Shown here in pieces: positions 9,687 to 17,854 of a DNA stretch of 52,855 nucleotides. The notes beneath the pieces are model-generated. The model made no database searches. It was given only the letters and a program-made list of their open reading frames with translations, and was not told the origin of the DNA. The stretch's first letter is position 1. Every line of letters begins with the position of its first letter. The stretch comes from Rickettsiales bacterium. Lineage in GTDB: Bacteria; Pseudomonadota; Alphaproteobacteria; Rickettsiales; UBA1997. A program made the translations under genes and the position numbers. The stretch is taken from assembly GCA_020054685.1 (NCBI GenBank), contig JAHXBS010000028.1, positions 1-52,855 of the forward strand, given 5' to 3'.

Positions 9687-10977
9687 TTCTAATATTTAGA
9701 CTTAATTTATGGGCAAATAGACCTTCACAATCAGCAATATTTTGTGCAGATTGTGATATTTTATCAAAAGAATCTTTGTTAGATTCAATTAGTGATATTC
9801 TTTTAACAAAATCATAAACTGATAAACCACTTGAAAATCTTGCATTACCTTGTGTGGGTAGTGTGTGGCTTGGGCCTCCTATATAATCTCCTATTGCTTC
9901 TGGGGTGTAATTTCCTAAAAATATTGCACCTGCATTTTTTATATTATTTATTATATTATCATTATTGCTGGTTATGATTTGCAAATGTTCTGGCGATATA
10001 TAATTAGAGATAATATGGCTTTTTGAAATATCATCTATAATAAATATTGCTGAATTTTTAATTGATTGATCAATAATGTCTTTTCTTGGTTGGGTTTCTT
10101 TAATTTGATTGATAAATGATAATATTTCATTAGCAAAATCCTGATTATCGCATATTATAAAAGCTTTTGAGTCTATGCCATGCTCTAATTGCGACATTGC
10201 ATCAATGGCAACCCATTTTGCTTTTGCTATATTATTTTGTGCAATTATTGTAATATCGGTAGGTCCTGCTATCATATCAATGCCAACTTCTCCATATATT
10301 TCTTTTTTAGCACAAGCGACAAATGCATTTCCTGGGCCAGCAATTTTATCAACATAATTGATGTTTTGAGTGCCATATGCCGCTGCTGCAATAGCTTGAG
10401 CTCCGCCAATTTTATATATTGTGGTAATATTACATAATTTGGCAGCGTATATTATGGCAGGATTGATTTGGTTGTTATTGGCCGGAGTCAGTAATATTAT
10501 ATTTTCAACTCCAGCAATAATGGCTGGAATTGCTGACATTAAAACAGAGCTGGGATATGAAGCCGTTCCTCCTGGTGCATATATTGCAACATTAGATAAA
10601 GGCTTCCAAATATTTCCTAATTTGATATTATGTTCGTCTAAATATATATTATCTTGAGGAATTTGCGTTTTATGGAAGGATGCTATTCTATCATAAGCTA
10701 ATTTAAGAGATTCTTTAATTTCATTTGATAGCTTTGAACAATATGTGTCTATTTCTTCTTTTGTTACTATTATGTCTTCAATTGATTTAAAGCTATTATT
10801 GTCAAATTTATTGCAATAGTCAATTATTGCTTGATCACCCTTTAATTTGACATTATTAATAATGTCTTTTGTTACATTTGTAATTTCATCTAGAAATTTA
10901 TTTTTATTAATATCTAGATGTGATATTATCTTCAGATCATTAATTGTAAAATTTGATTGTAATTTATAAATTTGCAT
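9676..10977 (-). CDS. hisD: Histidinol dehydrogenase
   Basis: HisD catalyses the last two steps of histidine synthesis, from histidinol to histidine, using zinc and NAD. The 433-residue protein shows the NAD-binding segment (YAPGGTASYPSSVLM), KIGGAQAIAAAAYGT, the signature KIAGPGNAFVA, and the catalytic/zinc residues in SQLEHG and GGPSHTLPT. It is full length with no damage. It is the only his gene in the window, so the pathway has been dispersed. It sits between a DUF192 gene (14-base overlap) and bamD (11-base overlap), so all must be co-transcribed, a functionally mixed operon. Retained histidine synthesis is unusual for obligate intracellular Rickettsiales. Confidence 0.97.
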   Translation of the reverse strand: MQIYKLQSNFTINDLKIISHLDINKNKFLDEITNVTKDIINNVKLKGDQAIIDYCNKFDNNSFKSIEDIIVTKEEIDTYCSKLSNEIKESLKLAYDRIASFHKTQIPQDNIYLDEHNIKLGNIWKPLSNVAIYAPGGTASYPSSVLMSAIPAIIAGVENIILLTPANNNQINPAIIYAAKLCNITTIYKIGGAQAIAAAAYGTQNINYVDKIAGPGNAFVACAKKEIYGEVGIDMIAGPTDITIIAQNNIAKAKWVAIDAMSQLEHGIDSKAFIICDNQDFANEILSFINQIKETQPRKDIIDQSIKNSAIFIIDDISKSHIISNYISPEHLQIITSNNDNIINNIKNAGAIFLGNYTPEAIGDYIGGPSHTLPTQGNARFSSGLSVYDFVKRISLIESNKDSFDKISQSAQNIADCEGLFAHKLSLNIRNED

Positions 10978-11455
10978 TTTTTTTAATTAAATTTATATGA
11001 TCTCCAACTTTAATATTATATTTATCAGCTAAATTAGCATTAATTTCAAGAACATGCATAGCTAAAATTTCTGAAGAAATAATTTTTGTTAACATAGGTT
11101 GTGTGCTTTTCTTAATATTGACTATTTTATTGCTTTTGTCAATAAATATCATATCAAGACTTATTTTAGTGTTTTTCATCCACATATTAATTATTCTTTC
11201 ACTGTTAAATGTGAAAATCATACCATATTTATTATTCATTTTATCAATATTCATTAATCCATATTTTCTTTTTATATCATTATTTGCTATCAACACTAAA
11301 AATTCTGCTTTAAGGTTATTTTTATTACTTAAAACTTGTAATTTGTGTTGATAATTTGCAAAATTACTATTATAAGGATACGCAATGACATTTTGAGTTA
11401 AATAAGTGCTAAATATTAAAAATATATATAATAAAAATATTCTTTTTTTTATCAT
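10964..11455 (-). CDS. DUF192 family exported protein
   Basis: The 163-residue protein has an N-terminal signal peptide ([15 protein letters not shown]..., cleavage likely after NVIA). A DUF192 (UPF0127) beta-barrel domain runs over residues about 45-155, marked by KYGLMNIDKMNNKYGMIF, the NMWMKNTKISLDMIFID segment and the end LADKYNIKVGDHINL. The biochemical role of DUF192 is not settled. The gene heads the hisD-bamD-bioA run. Its start lies inside the 5' end of the oppositely oriented lptA frame (50 bases shared), so either the two genes truly overlap head to head or one of the starts is further in. Confidence 0.8.
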   Translation of the reverse strand: MIKKRIFLLYIFLIFSTYLTQNVIAYPYNSNFANYQHKLQVLSNKNNLKAEFLVLIANNDIKRKYGLMNIDKMNNKYGMIFTFNSERIINMWMKNTKISLDMIFIDKSNKIVNIKKSTQPMLTKIISSEILAMHVLEINANLADKYNIKVGDHINLIKKNANL

Positions 11456-11936
11456 TAAACCTGCCTTTTTTATTATTTTTTGTTTTATTTTTAATGTTAA
11501 AATAGTTTTTGCCAGTGATTACAATAATGTGAATATTAAATCAGAAATTATTGATATCAAAAGAAATTCTCAAAAAATTATTTTTAAAAATAACGTTATT
11601 GTTGAAAGTGGCGATGATTCCTTACTATCAGATAAAATGATAGTTATTTATGATGATAATAAAGATATTGATAAAATAAAGGCTAGTGGTAATGTAAAAA
11701 TATTTACCAAGGATTTTAATGCATCTGCTAAATATGGTTTTTACGATCCTAATAAAGATCTATTTATGCTTGAAGAAAATGTTATAGTTAATGATGGTGC
11801 GTCAATTGCTAGTGGTGAAAACTTCATGTATGATTCGATCGATAAGAAAGGAATTTTTATTGGTCATAAAAATGAATCACTAATTAATACGCAAACTCCA
11901 AAAAAAAGGGTTAAAATTATTATTAATAATGAATAA
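11406..11936 (+). CDS. lptA: Lipopolysaccharide transport periplasmic protein LptA-like (OstA N-terminal fold)
   Basis: LptA bridges the periplasm in LPS export. After a long hydrophobic leader (two hydrophobic stretches, cleavage probably after IVFA before SDYNN), residues about 45-160 form repeating beta strands of the OstA/LptA type: [20 protein letters not shown], then a GNV-type repeat ([20 protein letters not shown]) and [10 protein letters not shown]. It overlaps lptB by 8 bases, the classical lptA-lptB arrangement; lptC is not visible upstream. The ATG at 11406 makes an unusually long leader and overlaps the DUF192 gene by 50 bases. A start near 11450 with a non-ATG codon is possible. 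Confidence 0.75.
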   Translation: MLNIKNIYNKNILFFIIKPAFFIIFCFIFNVKIVFASDYNNVNIKSEIIDIKRNSQKIIFKNNVIVESGDDSLLSDKMIVIYDDNKDIDKIKASGNVKIFTKDFNASAKYGFYDPNKDLFMLEENVIVNDGASIASGENFMYDSIDKKGIFIGHKNESLINTQTPKKRVKIIINNE

Positions 11937-12657
11937 AATATTAAAAATTGACAATATTTTTAAAAATTATAAGCAAAAGCAAGTAATTAATGGTGTGTCA
12001 TTTTCTGTGAAGCAGGGAGAAGTTATTGGTTTATTAGGTCCTAATGGTGCAGGAAAAACAACTTGTTTTTACATGATAGCAGGTCTTGTTAATGTTAGTA
12101 AAGGTAAAATATTTATTGATAATATTGACATAACTAATCTTCCTATGCATCAAAGAGCTAGTTTGGGTATTGGCTATCTTCCTCAAGAAGTTTCAATTTT
12201 TAGAGGTATGAATGTTGAAGATAATATTATGTCAGTATTAGAAATTATTATTGAAAAAAAACAGGCAAGATTAGAATCGCTAGAAAAATTACTTGATGAA
12301 TTCTCAATTCAACATATTAGGAAATCTCATGCTTTAGCCTTATCAGGTGGAGAAAGAAGAAGGGTTGAAATTGCTAGAGCTTTGGCAACTAATCCTTTAT
12401 TTATATTACTTGACGAGCCATTTGCTGGAGTTGATCCAATTGCAATAAATGATATTAGGCAAATGATTACTCATTTAAAGGATAGGGGAATAGGGGTTCT
12501 GATAACTGATCACAATGTTAGAGAAACCTTATCAATTGTTGATAAGGGATATATTGTTTATGACGGCAAAATATTAGCTTCAGGCACAAAGGATGAGATT
12601 ATAAATCATCAAGATGTTAAAAGAGTATATTTGGGCGATTCTTTTAGCGTTAATTAG
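11929..12657 (+). CDS. lptB: LPS export ABC transporter ATP-binding protein LptB
   Basis: This is the cytoplasmic ATPase of the LptB2FGC complex that pulls LPS out of the inner membrane. The 242 residues carry Walker [10 protein letters not shown] (about 36-44), the Q-loop in [11 protein letters not shown] with the LptB-typical N-terminal half, the ABC signature [16 protein letters not shown], Walker [16 protein letters not shown], and the switch His in [11 protein letters not shown]. The sequence [12 protein letters not shown] is diagnostic of LptB. In most proteobacteria lptB is followed by rpoN (sigma-54). Here it is followed, 13 bases on, by the end of an unrelated gene on the other strand, so that linkage is lost. 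Confidence 0.96.
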   Translation: MNKILKIDNIFKNYKQKQVINGVSFSVKQGEVIGLLGPNGAGKTTCFYMIAGLVNVSKGKIFIDNIDITNLPMHQRASLGIGYLPQEVSIFRGMNVEDNIMSVLEIIIEKKQARLESLEKLLDEFSIQHIRKSHALALSGGERRRVEIARALATNPLFILLDEPFAGVDPIAINDIRQMITHLKDRGIGVLITDHNVRETLSIVDKGYIVYDGKILASGTKDEIINHQDVKRVYLGDSFSVN

Positions 12658-12670
12658 TCTTATTAAAATA

Positions 12671-13552
12671 TTACCCTTTATGAATACCAGTTGTATTGCT
12701 AGTAGATATGGAAGGGTATATTTCTTTGAGTAATGGTGATCGTGATGGTTGTTGCAATGGTTGATTATTAGGGGCTTTCTTTTTATTTTTGCATGAGCCA
12801 GTATTAATTTGTTCTTTTGTAATTGATGAAATTATTTTTTCAGCAATATCAATTAGTATTTTAAAAAAAGAAAAGCACGTTATAGCAACTATTAATTCCT
12901 CGCTAATTGGATGTTTTGTGGTAGATTTTTCTTCATCGACTTTTAAGCATGTTTCTAACTTTTTAAACAGCAAATAATTTATAGGAACTACAGTAAAAAT
13001 TTTAAATAACTGCTTTGTTTCATCTAATATTGTCGCTTTAAATCCTTCTGAAACTTTACTATCTTCTGATTTTTTTTGTTCATTATGTTCATCATATATG
13101 TAATTTGATACAAATTTTAAACAAATTTCTTCAACTGGCTTTAATATATCAAAATTTGATAAAACCCTATAAAGCGACAATGGATTATATCTTAAAGCTT
13201 TTATCCATCCTCTATTATATATTGTGCTAGTCATTTTGACAAAGCTAGGCAGCGAATTTAGAAGGGCTTCATTTGAAAGAATGGTAGTTTTTTTTTCTAA
13301 GTCATGAGGTAAATTTTTAAACTTTTTAAAAAAATTAGTAAGAAAAGTGGCTAGAAGTGTTGGAATTACTTCTGTTTTATAAGTATTTTCTTTTATGATT
13401 TTTATGACATTTTCTTTATTCCTCAAAATAACAAGTAATTTTAGGAATATAATAGAAAAAAAGGGAGTCATTATTTTGATTATCAATGATTTGTCTGTGG
13501 GTGCGAAGCTAGGAGAAGGTAAGCTAGGAGGAGGAGGTGGAGGAAATAGCAT
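12671..13552 (-). CDS. Hypothetical protein with polyproline N-terminus
   Basis: I do not recognise this 293-residue protein. It starts with a run of six prolines in a proline/serine-rich stretch (residues 3-18). A hydrophobic segment follows (about 23-43, LIIKIMTPFFSIIFLKLL) that could be a membrane anchor. The body is lysine-rich and mainly helical, with further hydrophobic helices near 185-200 (FTVVPINYLLF) and 222-245 (LIVAITCFSFFKILIDI). The tail is low-complexity and polar, rich in Ser, Pro and Asn. Codon use looks like the neighbours, so it is not obviously recent. It is a solitary gene, convergent with lptB. Disordered ends around hydrophobic helices are common in lineage-specific membrane or secreted effector-like proteins of Rickettsiales, but nothing here proves that. 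Confidence 0.6.
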   Translation of the reverse strand: MLFPPPPPPSLPSPSFAPTDKSLIIKIMTPFFSIIFLKLLVILRNKENVIKIIKENTYKTEVIPTLLATFLTNFFKKFKNLPHDLEKKTTILSNEALLNSLPSFVKMTSTIYNRGWIKALRYNPLSLYRVLSNFDILKPVEEICLKFVSNYIYDEHNEQKKSEDSKVSEGFKATILDETKQLFKIFTVVPINYLLFKKLETCLKVDEEKSTTKHPISEELIVAITCFSFFKILIDIAEKIISSITKEQINTGSCKNKKKAPNNQPLQQPSRSPLLKEIYPSISTSNTTGIHKG

Positions 13553-13620
13553 TATAGCGGCAACATAAAAATTATTAAATATATTTATTATATGTTAAAA
13601 TACTATTGTAATCAATTAGT

Positions 13621-14925
13621 TTAATTTTTTAAAATATTAAAGGATGATAATTCTATAATCTCTTTAAGATCTCGTGCTAGGTAAAATGAACCACAAATAA
13701 CTATTCTTTTTGGCTTATTACTACTAATATTAGAAATTTTTGTGATTGCTGATAGCAGATCCTCACATTTATTTATTTTAATATTATGATTAGAGGCAAT
13801 TTTATGTATATTTTCGCTTAATTCTGGATTTGGCTCTCCTTGAACTCTAACGCAAAATAAATCGGCAATATCACTAAATTTTTTTAAAAAATTTGGGCGG
13901 CATTTATTTTTACTAAAACCCATAATTACAAAATTATGGAAATTATCATCTTGTTTTAGCCATTGGCTAATTGCATAAGCACCTGATTCATTATGGGCGC
14001 CATCAATCCATATTTGGTCATTAGAATTATTAGTTAATTGATGGTTAATTTTTTCAAGGCGCGATTTAAATTGGGTAGAAGTAATAGCTTTTTTGATAAT
14101 TTGATGATCAATATTAAAATTTTTACTAATTAATGCTAATATTGTTGTTAGATTAATAATTTGATGATCTCCTAATAATGAAGGATTTGCAATATTATTG
14201 ATTGCAATGTCATTAAAGGTAAAGTCAAAAAAATTATTTTCATTTTTTTCAATAAAGAAATCTTCATCATAGTAATAATGATCAATTTTTTGATCATTTG
14301 CTAATATTTTAATAATTGCCTTGGCTTCTTGGCATTGAGCAGAGCAAAATAATGGCGTTTGTGGTCTTATAATCATGGCTTTTTCAAGGGCTATTCTTCT
14401 AATATCATATCCAAGATATTCTTCATGATCATATGATATAGGAGTAATTATTGTTGCTAATTTTTCCTCAATAATATTAGTGGCATCAATTCTGCCACCC
14501 ATATTGCACTCAATTATAGTGTAGTCAGCATTAATTTTAGAAAATGCTAAAAAGGCAGCAATAGTGGTTGATTCTAGAAAAGTAAGGACCGATTCTTGGC
14601 TTGCTAATCTTACTTCTTCTAATATTTCAAATAAAAATCTATCATCAATTAATTCGTTATTTACTATGATTCTTTCATTAAAATGATGAATATGAGGTGA
14701 TGATAAAATGTGAACTTTATTTTTATTGCTTTTAAGAATCTGAGCTAAGAAACTTAATGAGGAACCTTTACCATTTGTGCCAGCTATATGAATAGTTGGT
14801 GGTAATTTTTTATGAGGATTTCCTAGTTTGTTAAGAACTGGCATCATTCTTTCAAAAACGGTTTCGTAATTTATTGATTTATTACCTAAGCTACCAGGAA
14901 TTGGCCAATGAGGAAGATATACCAT
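13621..14925 (-). CDS. folC: Folylpolyglutamate/dihydrofolate synthase, copy 1
   Basis: FolC adds glutamate to dihydropteroate and to folates. The 434-residue protein has the Mur-ligase-like ATP site IHIAGTNGKGSS (about 45), the omega-loop segment SSPHIHHFNERI, the conserved TTIAAFLAF, the ligand-binding ECNMGGRIDATN, ITPISYDHEEYLG, and the C-terminal WIDGAHNESGA with the final CGSFYLARD. All key motifs remain, so it is probably active. Its start lies 18 bases inside the divergent porin gene. A second FolC gene sits about 3 kb away on the opposite strand and shares the same motifs with clear divergence. One copy may have specialised as dihydrofolate synthase and the other as polyglutamate synthase, which is inference. 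Confidence 0.9.
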   Translation of the reverse strand: MVYLPHWPIPGSLGNKSINYETVFERMMPVLNKLGNPHKKLPPTIHIAGTNGKGSSLSFLAQILKSNKNKVHILSSPHIHHFNERIIVNNELIDDRFLFEILEEVRLASQESVLTFLESTTIAAFLAFSKINADYTIIECNMGGRIDATNIIEEKLATIITPISYDHEEYLGYDIRRIALEKAMIIRPQTPLFCSAQCQEAKAIIKILANDQKIDHYYYDEDFFIEKNENNFFDFTFNDIAINNIANPSLLGDHQIINLTTILALISKNFNIDHQIIKKAITSTQFKSRLEKINHQLTNNSNDQIWIDGAHNESGAYAISQWLKQDDNFHNFVIMGFSKNKCRPNFLKKFSDIADLFCVRVQGEPNPELSENIHKIASNHNIKINKCEDLLSAITKISNISSNKPKRIVICGSFYLARDLKEIIELSSFNILKN

Positions 14926-16131
14926 ATTTTAACAATTATTATTGCTGCTATTATATATTCTGCTAATATTATGGCTATGGATAATAACATAGCTACAAAA
15001 TATAATTTTGTTGATATTGCTGCAGATGGACATGTAAATCTATTATTTGCTAATAATAGTCAGGAAAACCAATTTCAACAAAATAAACAAAATTTATTTA
15101 GCCATTATTCAAAAATTAATTTTAAAGCGCAATTAGATAATTTAAAGCAATATGATATATCCCTTAATACATCTTTGCAATATCATATTGATAGTAATGA
15201 TAGAAATAAGAATTTATTTATTGAAAATATATTCTTAAGAAAAAGATTCTTATCTCATAAATTTGAAATTGGCAATTTGAAGCCAGTTAATCAAGAAATG
15301 AAATTTGGACCTTCAAAAATAACTAGGGGAGCTGGTGGAGTTAGAGGTAAATATCTCGAATATGTCAATATATTGCAAAAAAATAATGATAATAATCCAT
15401 CTTTTATTTTGCTAAATCAATCGCCAATAGGTCATAATGTTAAAGCAGTTGCTAATAATAATGGGCTAAGTTTTTTTAATAATTCTCAAAGATCAATATA
15501 TGATACAAATTTTCGAGGTGTAGATGATGCATTTAAAATAAATTATTATAATTTTTTATCTGAAAATACAACTTTTAGCTTTAGCTACACTCCAAATATA
15601 AATAATAATCTTGGAAATGATGATTATTTATCCAATGAATTATTAAATTTCAAAAATGTCTTTAATATAGCTATTAATTATGTTAATTATTTAGATAATG
15701 GTCTTAAATTTAGCTTGTCTTCAACAATTGAATCTGCAAATTCTAGTAATAATAATTATGATGATCTTTTAGCATATGATATTTCATCAACAATAAGCTA
15801 TTTTGGATTTGAATTGGCAATATTATATGGTAAGTGGCAAGAATTTGGTATGATTAAAGGCCGCAAAAGTGATAAGCCGTCATATGTTAGTTCAGCTTTA
15901 GCATATAATTTTGGACCAATAGGGGCCTCAATATCATTTTTAAGTAGTAAATATTTCAATAATAAATATAATGCATTATCAATGGGAACTGATTATAAAT
16001 TTAGTAAAAATATCATGGGATTTGTTGAATTAACAAAATTTAACTTTAATTCTAATAAATTAAATGCTAAAAATATTATCAAAGATAATAATGGCTATGT
16101 ATTATTAACTGGCATTAACTATAATTTTTAA
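14908..16131 (+). CDS. Outer membrane porin-like beta-barrel protein
   Basis: The 407-residue protein begins with a signal peptide (MRKIYHILTIIIAAIIYSAN, cleavage near IMA). The mature part is an alternating polar/hydrophobic, Asn/Ser-rich chain with many short amphipathic strands. It ends in a C-terminal phenylalanine in the pattern expected of the BAM recognition signal (ITGINYNF-like, LLTGINYNF). The pattern resembles Gram-negative porins, but I cannot identify a specific family. It is the first gene of a tightly coupled run: its stop overlaps the virB11 start by one base (TAATG), followed by purC and folC copy 2. Its start overlaps divergent folC copy 1 by 18 bases. The signal peptide needs this ATG, so the overlap appears real. 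Confidence 0.7.
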   Translation: MRKIYHILTIIIAAIIYSANIMAMDNNIATKYNFVDIAADGHVNLLFANNSQENQFQQNKQNLFSHYSKINFKAQLDNLKQYDISLNTSLQYHIDSNDRNKNLFIENIFLRKRFLSHKFEIGNLKPVNQEMKFGPSKITRGAGGVRGKYLEYVNILQKNNDNNPSFILLNQSPIGHNVKAVANNNGLSFFNNSQRSIYDTNFRGVDDAFKINYYNFLSENTTFSFSYTPNINNNLGNDDYLSNELLNFKNVFNIAINYVNYLDNGLKFSLSSTIESANSSNNNYDDLLAYDISSTISYFGFELAILYGKWQEFGMIKGRKSDKPSYVSSALAYNFGPIGASISFLSSKYFNNKYNALSMGTDYKFSKNIMGFVELTKFNFNSNKLNAKNIIKDNNGYVLLTGINYNF

Positions 16132-17141
16132 TGAGTGTTGCAGCACTAGAATCATATTTACTTCCTTTGAAAAACATTCTTGAAAGAGATGGTGTTAATG
16201 AGGTATCAATTAATAGGCCCTTTGAAGTTTGGGTTGAATGTAAAGGAGATATGTTTCAAGAAAAACTTCCATCATTTGATTTTAGGCACTTAAAATCTAT
16301 CTCTAGATTGGTTGCGCAGGCAACTGAACAAAGGGCTAGTGAAGAAGAGCCTTTACTATCTGCTACATTGCCAAATGGTTATCGTATCCAGATTGTATTT
16401 CCTCCTGCATGTGAGCCTGGTTGTGTGGTAATTTCTATTAGAAAGCCATCTTCATTAAAATGGTCACTTGAAGATTATGATAAAATGGGTATGTTTGATT
16501 CAGCATCAGTAGGAGAAGTACTGGATAAAAATGATCTTATTTTGGCAAAATTACTAAAATTAGGCAGAATAAAAGAATTTCTTAGAAGGTCAGTAATTTA
16601 TAAAAAAAATGTTATAATTTCTGGTGGTACATCTACTGGTAAAACCACATTTACTAATGCTATGATCAGGTCGATACCCAATGAAGAAAGATTAATATCT
16701 GTAGAAGATGCTAGAGAGATTGATTTAGAGTCAAATCCAAATCGTGTTCATTTAATTGCATCCAAAGGTGGGCAGGGAAGGGCTCATGTTACAACACAAG
16801 ATCTAATAGAGGCACGTCTTAGATTAAGGCCTGAAAGAATTATAGTTGGTGAACTTAGAGGTTCTGAGGCTTTTAGTTTTTTAAGGGCGATTAATACTGG
16901 TCATCCAGGTTCAATATCAACTCTACATGCAGATACCCCTGCTATGGCAATTGAACAGTTAAAAATGATGGTAATGCAAGCCGGTCTAGGCATGACACCA
17001 ACCGAAATATTATCTTATATTAGAAATGTTGTAGATATAATTGTTCAATTAAAAAAAGGTGATAAGGGAAAAAGATTTGTTTCAGAAATATATTTTAAGC
17101 CAATTCATTACAAACCAAAAAAGCAAGAAGAAATTAAATGA
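16131..17141 (+). CDS. virB11: Type IV secretion system ATPase VirB11
   Basis: VirB11 is the hexameric traffic ATPase at the base of a VirB/D4-type secretion system. At 336 residues it has the normal length. The N-terminal domain contains VNEVSINRPFEVWVE. The C-terminal RecA domain shows Walker A SGGTSTGKTT (about 165), the Asp box ISVEDAREID, the Arg-rich LRLRPERIIVGELRG (Walker B) and the His box NTGHPGSISTLHADTP, all intact. The gene lies in a run porin-virB11-purC-folC2 with 1- and 4-base overlaps, away from other vir genes. Scattered vir genes are a known trait of the Rickettsiales rvh system. VirB10 is found about 25 kb downstream, and the rest are outside the window. Confidence 0.95.
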   Translation: MSVAALESYLLPLKNILERDGVNEVSINRPFEVWVECKGDMFQEKLPSFDFRHLKSISRLVAQATEQRASEEEPLLSATLPNGYRIQIVFPPACEPGCVVISIRKPSSLKWSLEDYDKMGMFDSASVGEVLDKNDLILAKLLKLGRIKEFLRRSVIYKKNVIISGGTSTGKTTFTNAMIRSIPNEERLISVEDAREIDLESNPNRVHLIASKGGQGRAHVTTQDLIEARLRLRPERIIVGELRGSEAFSFLRAINTGHPGSISTLHADTPAMAIEQLKMMVMQAGLGMTPTEILSYIRNVVDIIVQLKKGDKGKRFVSEIYFKPIHYKPKKQEEIK

Positions 17142-17854
17142 ATATTAAAAAAACAACAAAGATATATGAGGGAAAAGCAAAAATCATATATAATACTAAT
17201 GATGAAGATTATCTTATACAATATTTCAAAGATGATGCTACGGCATTTAATGCTCAAAAAAAATCATCTATTAATAATAAAGGAATTTTAAATAATAAAA
17301 TATCTGAAATATTAATGAAACATATTACTAATAATAGTGATGTACCTTGTCATTTTATTGAAAGAATTGATGAAAGACATCAAATTATTAAAAAATTAGA
17401 TATTATTGAATTAGAAATTATTATTAGAAATTATAGTGCTGGGTCCCTTGCTAAAAGACTAAATATCAAAGAAGGTGTTAAATTTGATAATGTTGTTTTT
17501 GAGTTATGCTATAAAAATGATGCACTTAATGATCCATTAATTAATGATGATCATGCTATTAATGTTCTTAACTTATTGTCTAAAAGTGAGTTAGATCAAA
17601 TTAAAAAATATTCTTTTCAAATAAATAAAATTTTATCAGATATATTTATTTTGACTAATATCAAGCTTGTTGATTTTAAGATTGAGTTTGGTAGGGATAA
17701 ATATAACAATATTATTTTAGCAGATGAAATTAGTCCTGATAGTTGCAGATTATGGGATATTACATCTAATAAGAAGCTTGATAAGGATATATTTCGCCAA
17801 GATCTTGGTGATTTGGCATCTGCATATGAAGAGGTCCTTAAAAGATTATCATGA
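17138..17854 (+). CDS. purC: Phosphoribosylaminoimidazole-succinocarboxamide synthase
   Basis: PurC joins CAIR and aspartate with ATP in purine synthesis. The 238 residues match the short bacterial form. They show KIYEGKAKIIYNT (ATP loop), the substrate segment IIRNYSAGSLAKRL, PLINDDHA, KLVDFKIEFG, and ADEISPDSCRLWD with the catalytic Asp and Arg. ATGA overlaps couple it to virB11 upstream and to folC copy 2 downstream. Together with purL further on, this indicates purine synthesis, which is kept in some Rickettsiales families (Anaplasmataceae) and lost in Rickettsia. Confidence 0.97.
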   Translation: MNIKKTTKIYEGKAKIIYNTNDEDYLIQYFKDDATAFNAQKKSSINNKGILNNKISEILMKHITNNSDVPCHFIERIDERHQIIKKLDIIELEIIIRNYSAGSLAKRLNIKEGVKFDNVVFELCYKNDALNDPLINDDHAINVLNLLSKSELDQIKKYSFQINKILSDIFILTNIKLVDFKIEFGRDKYNNIILADEISPDSCRLWDITSNKKLDKDIFRQDLGDLASAYEEVLKRLS

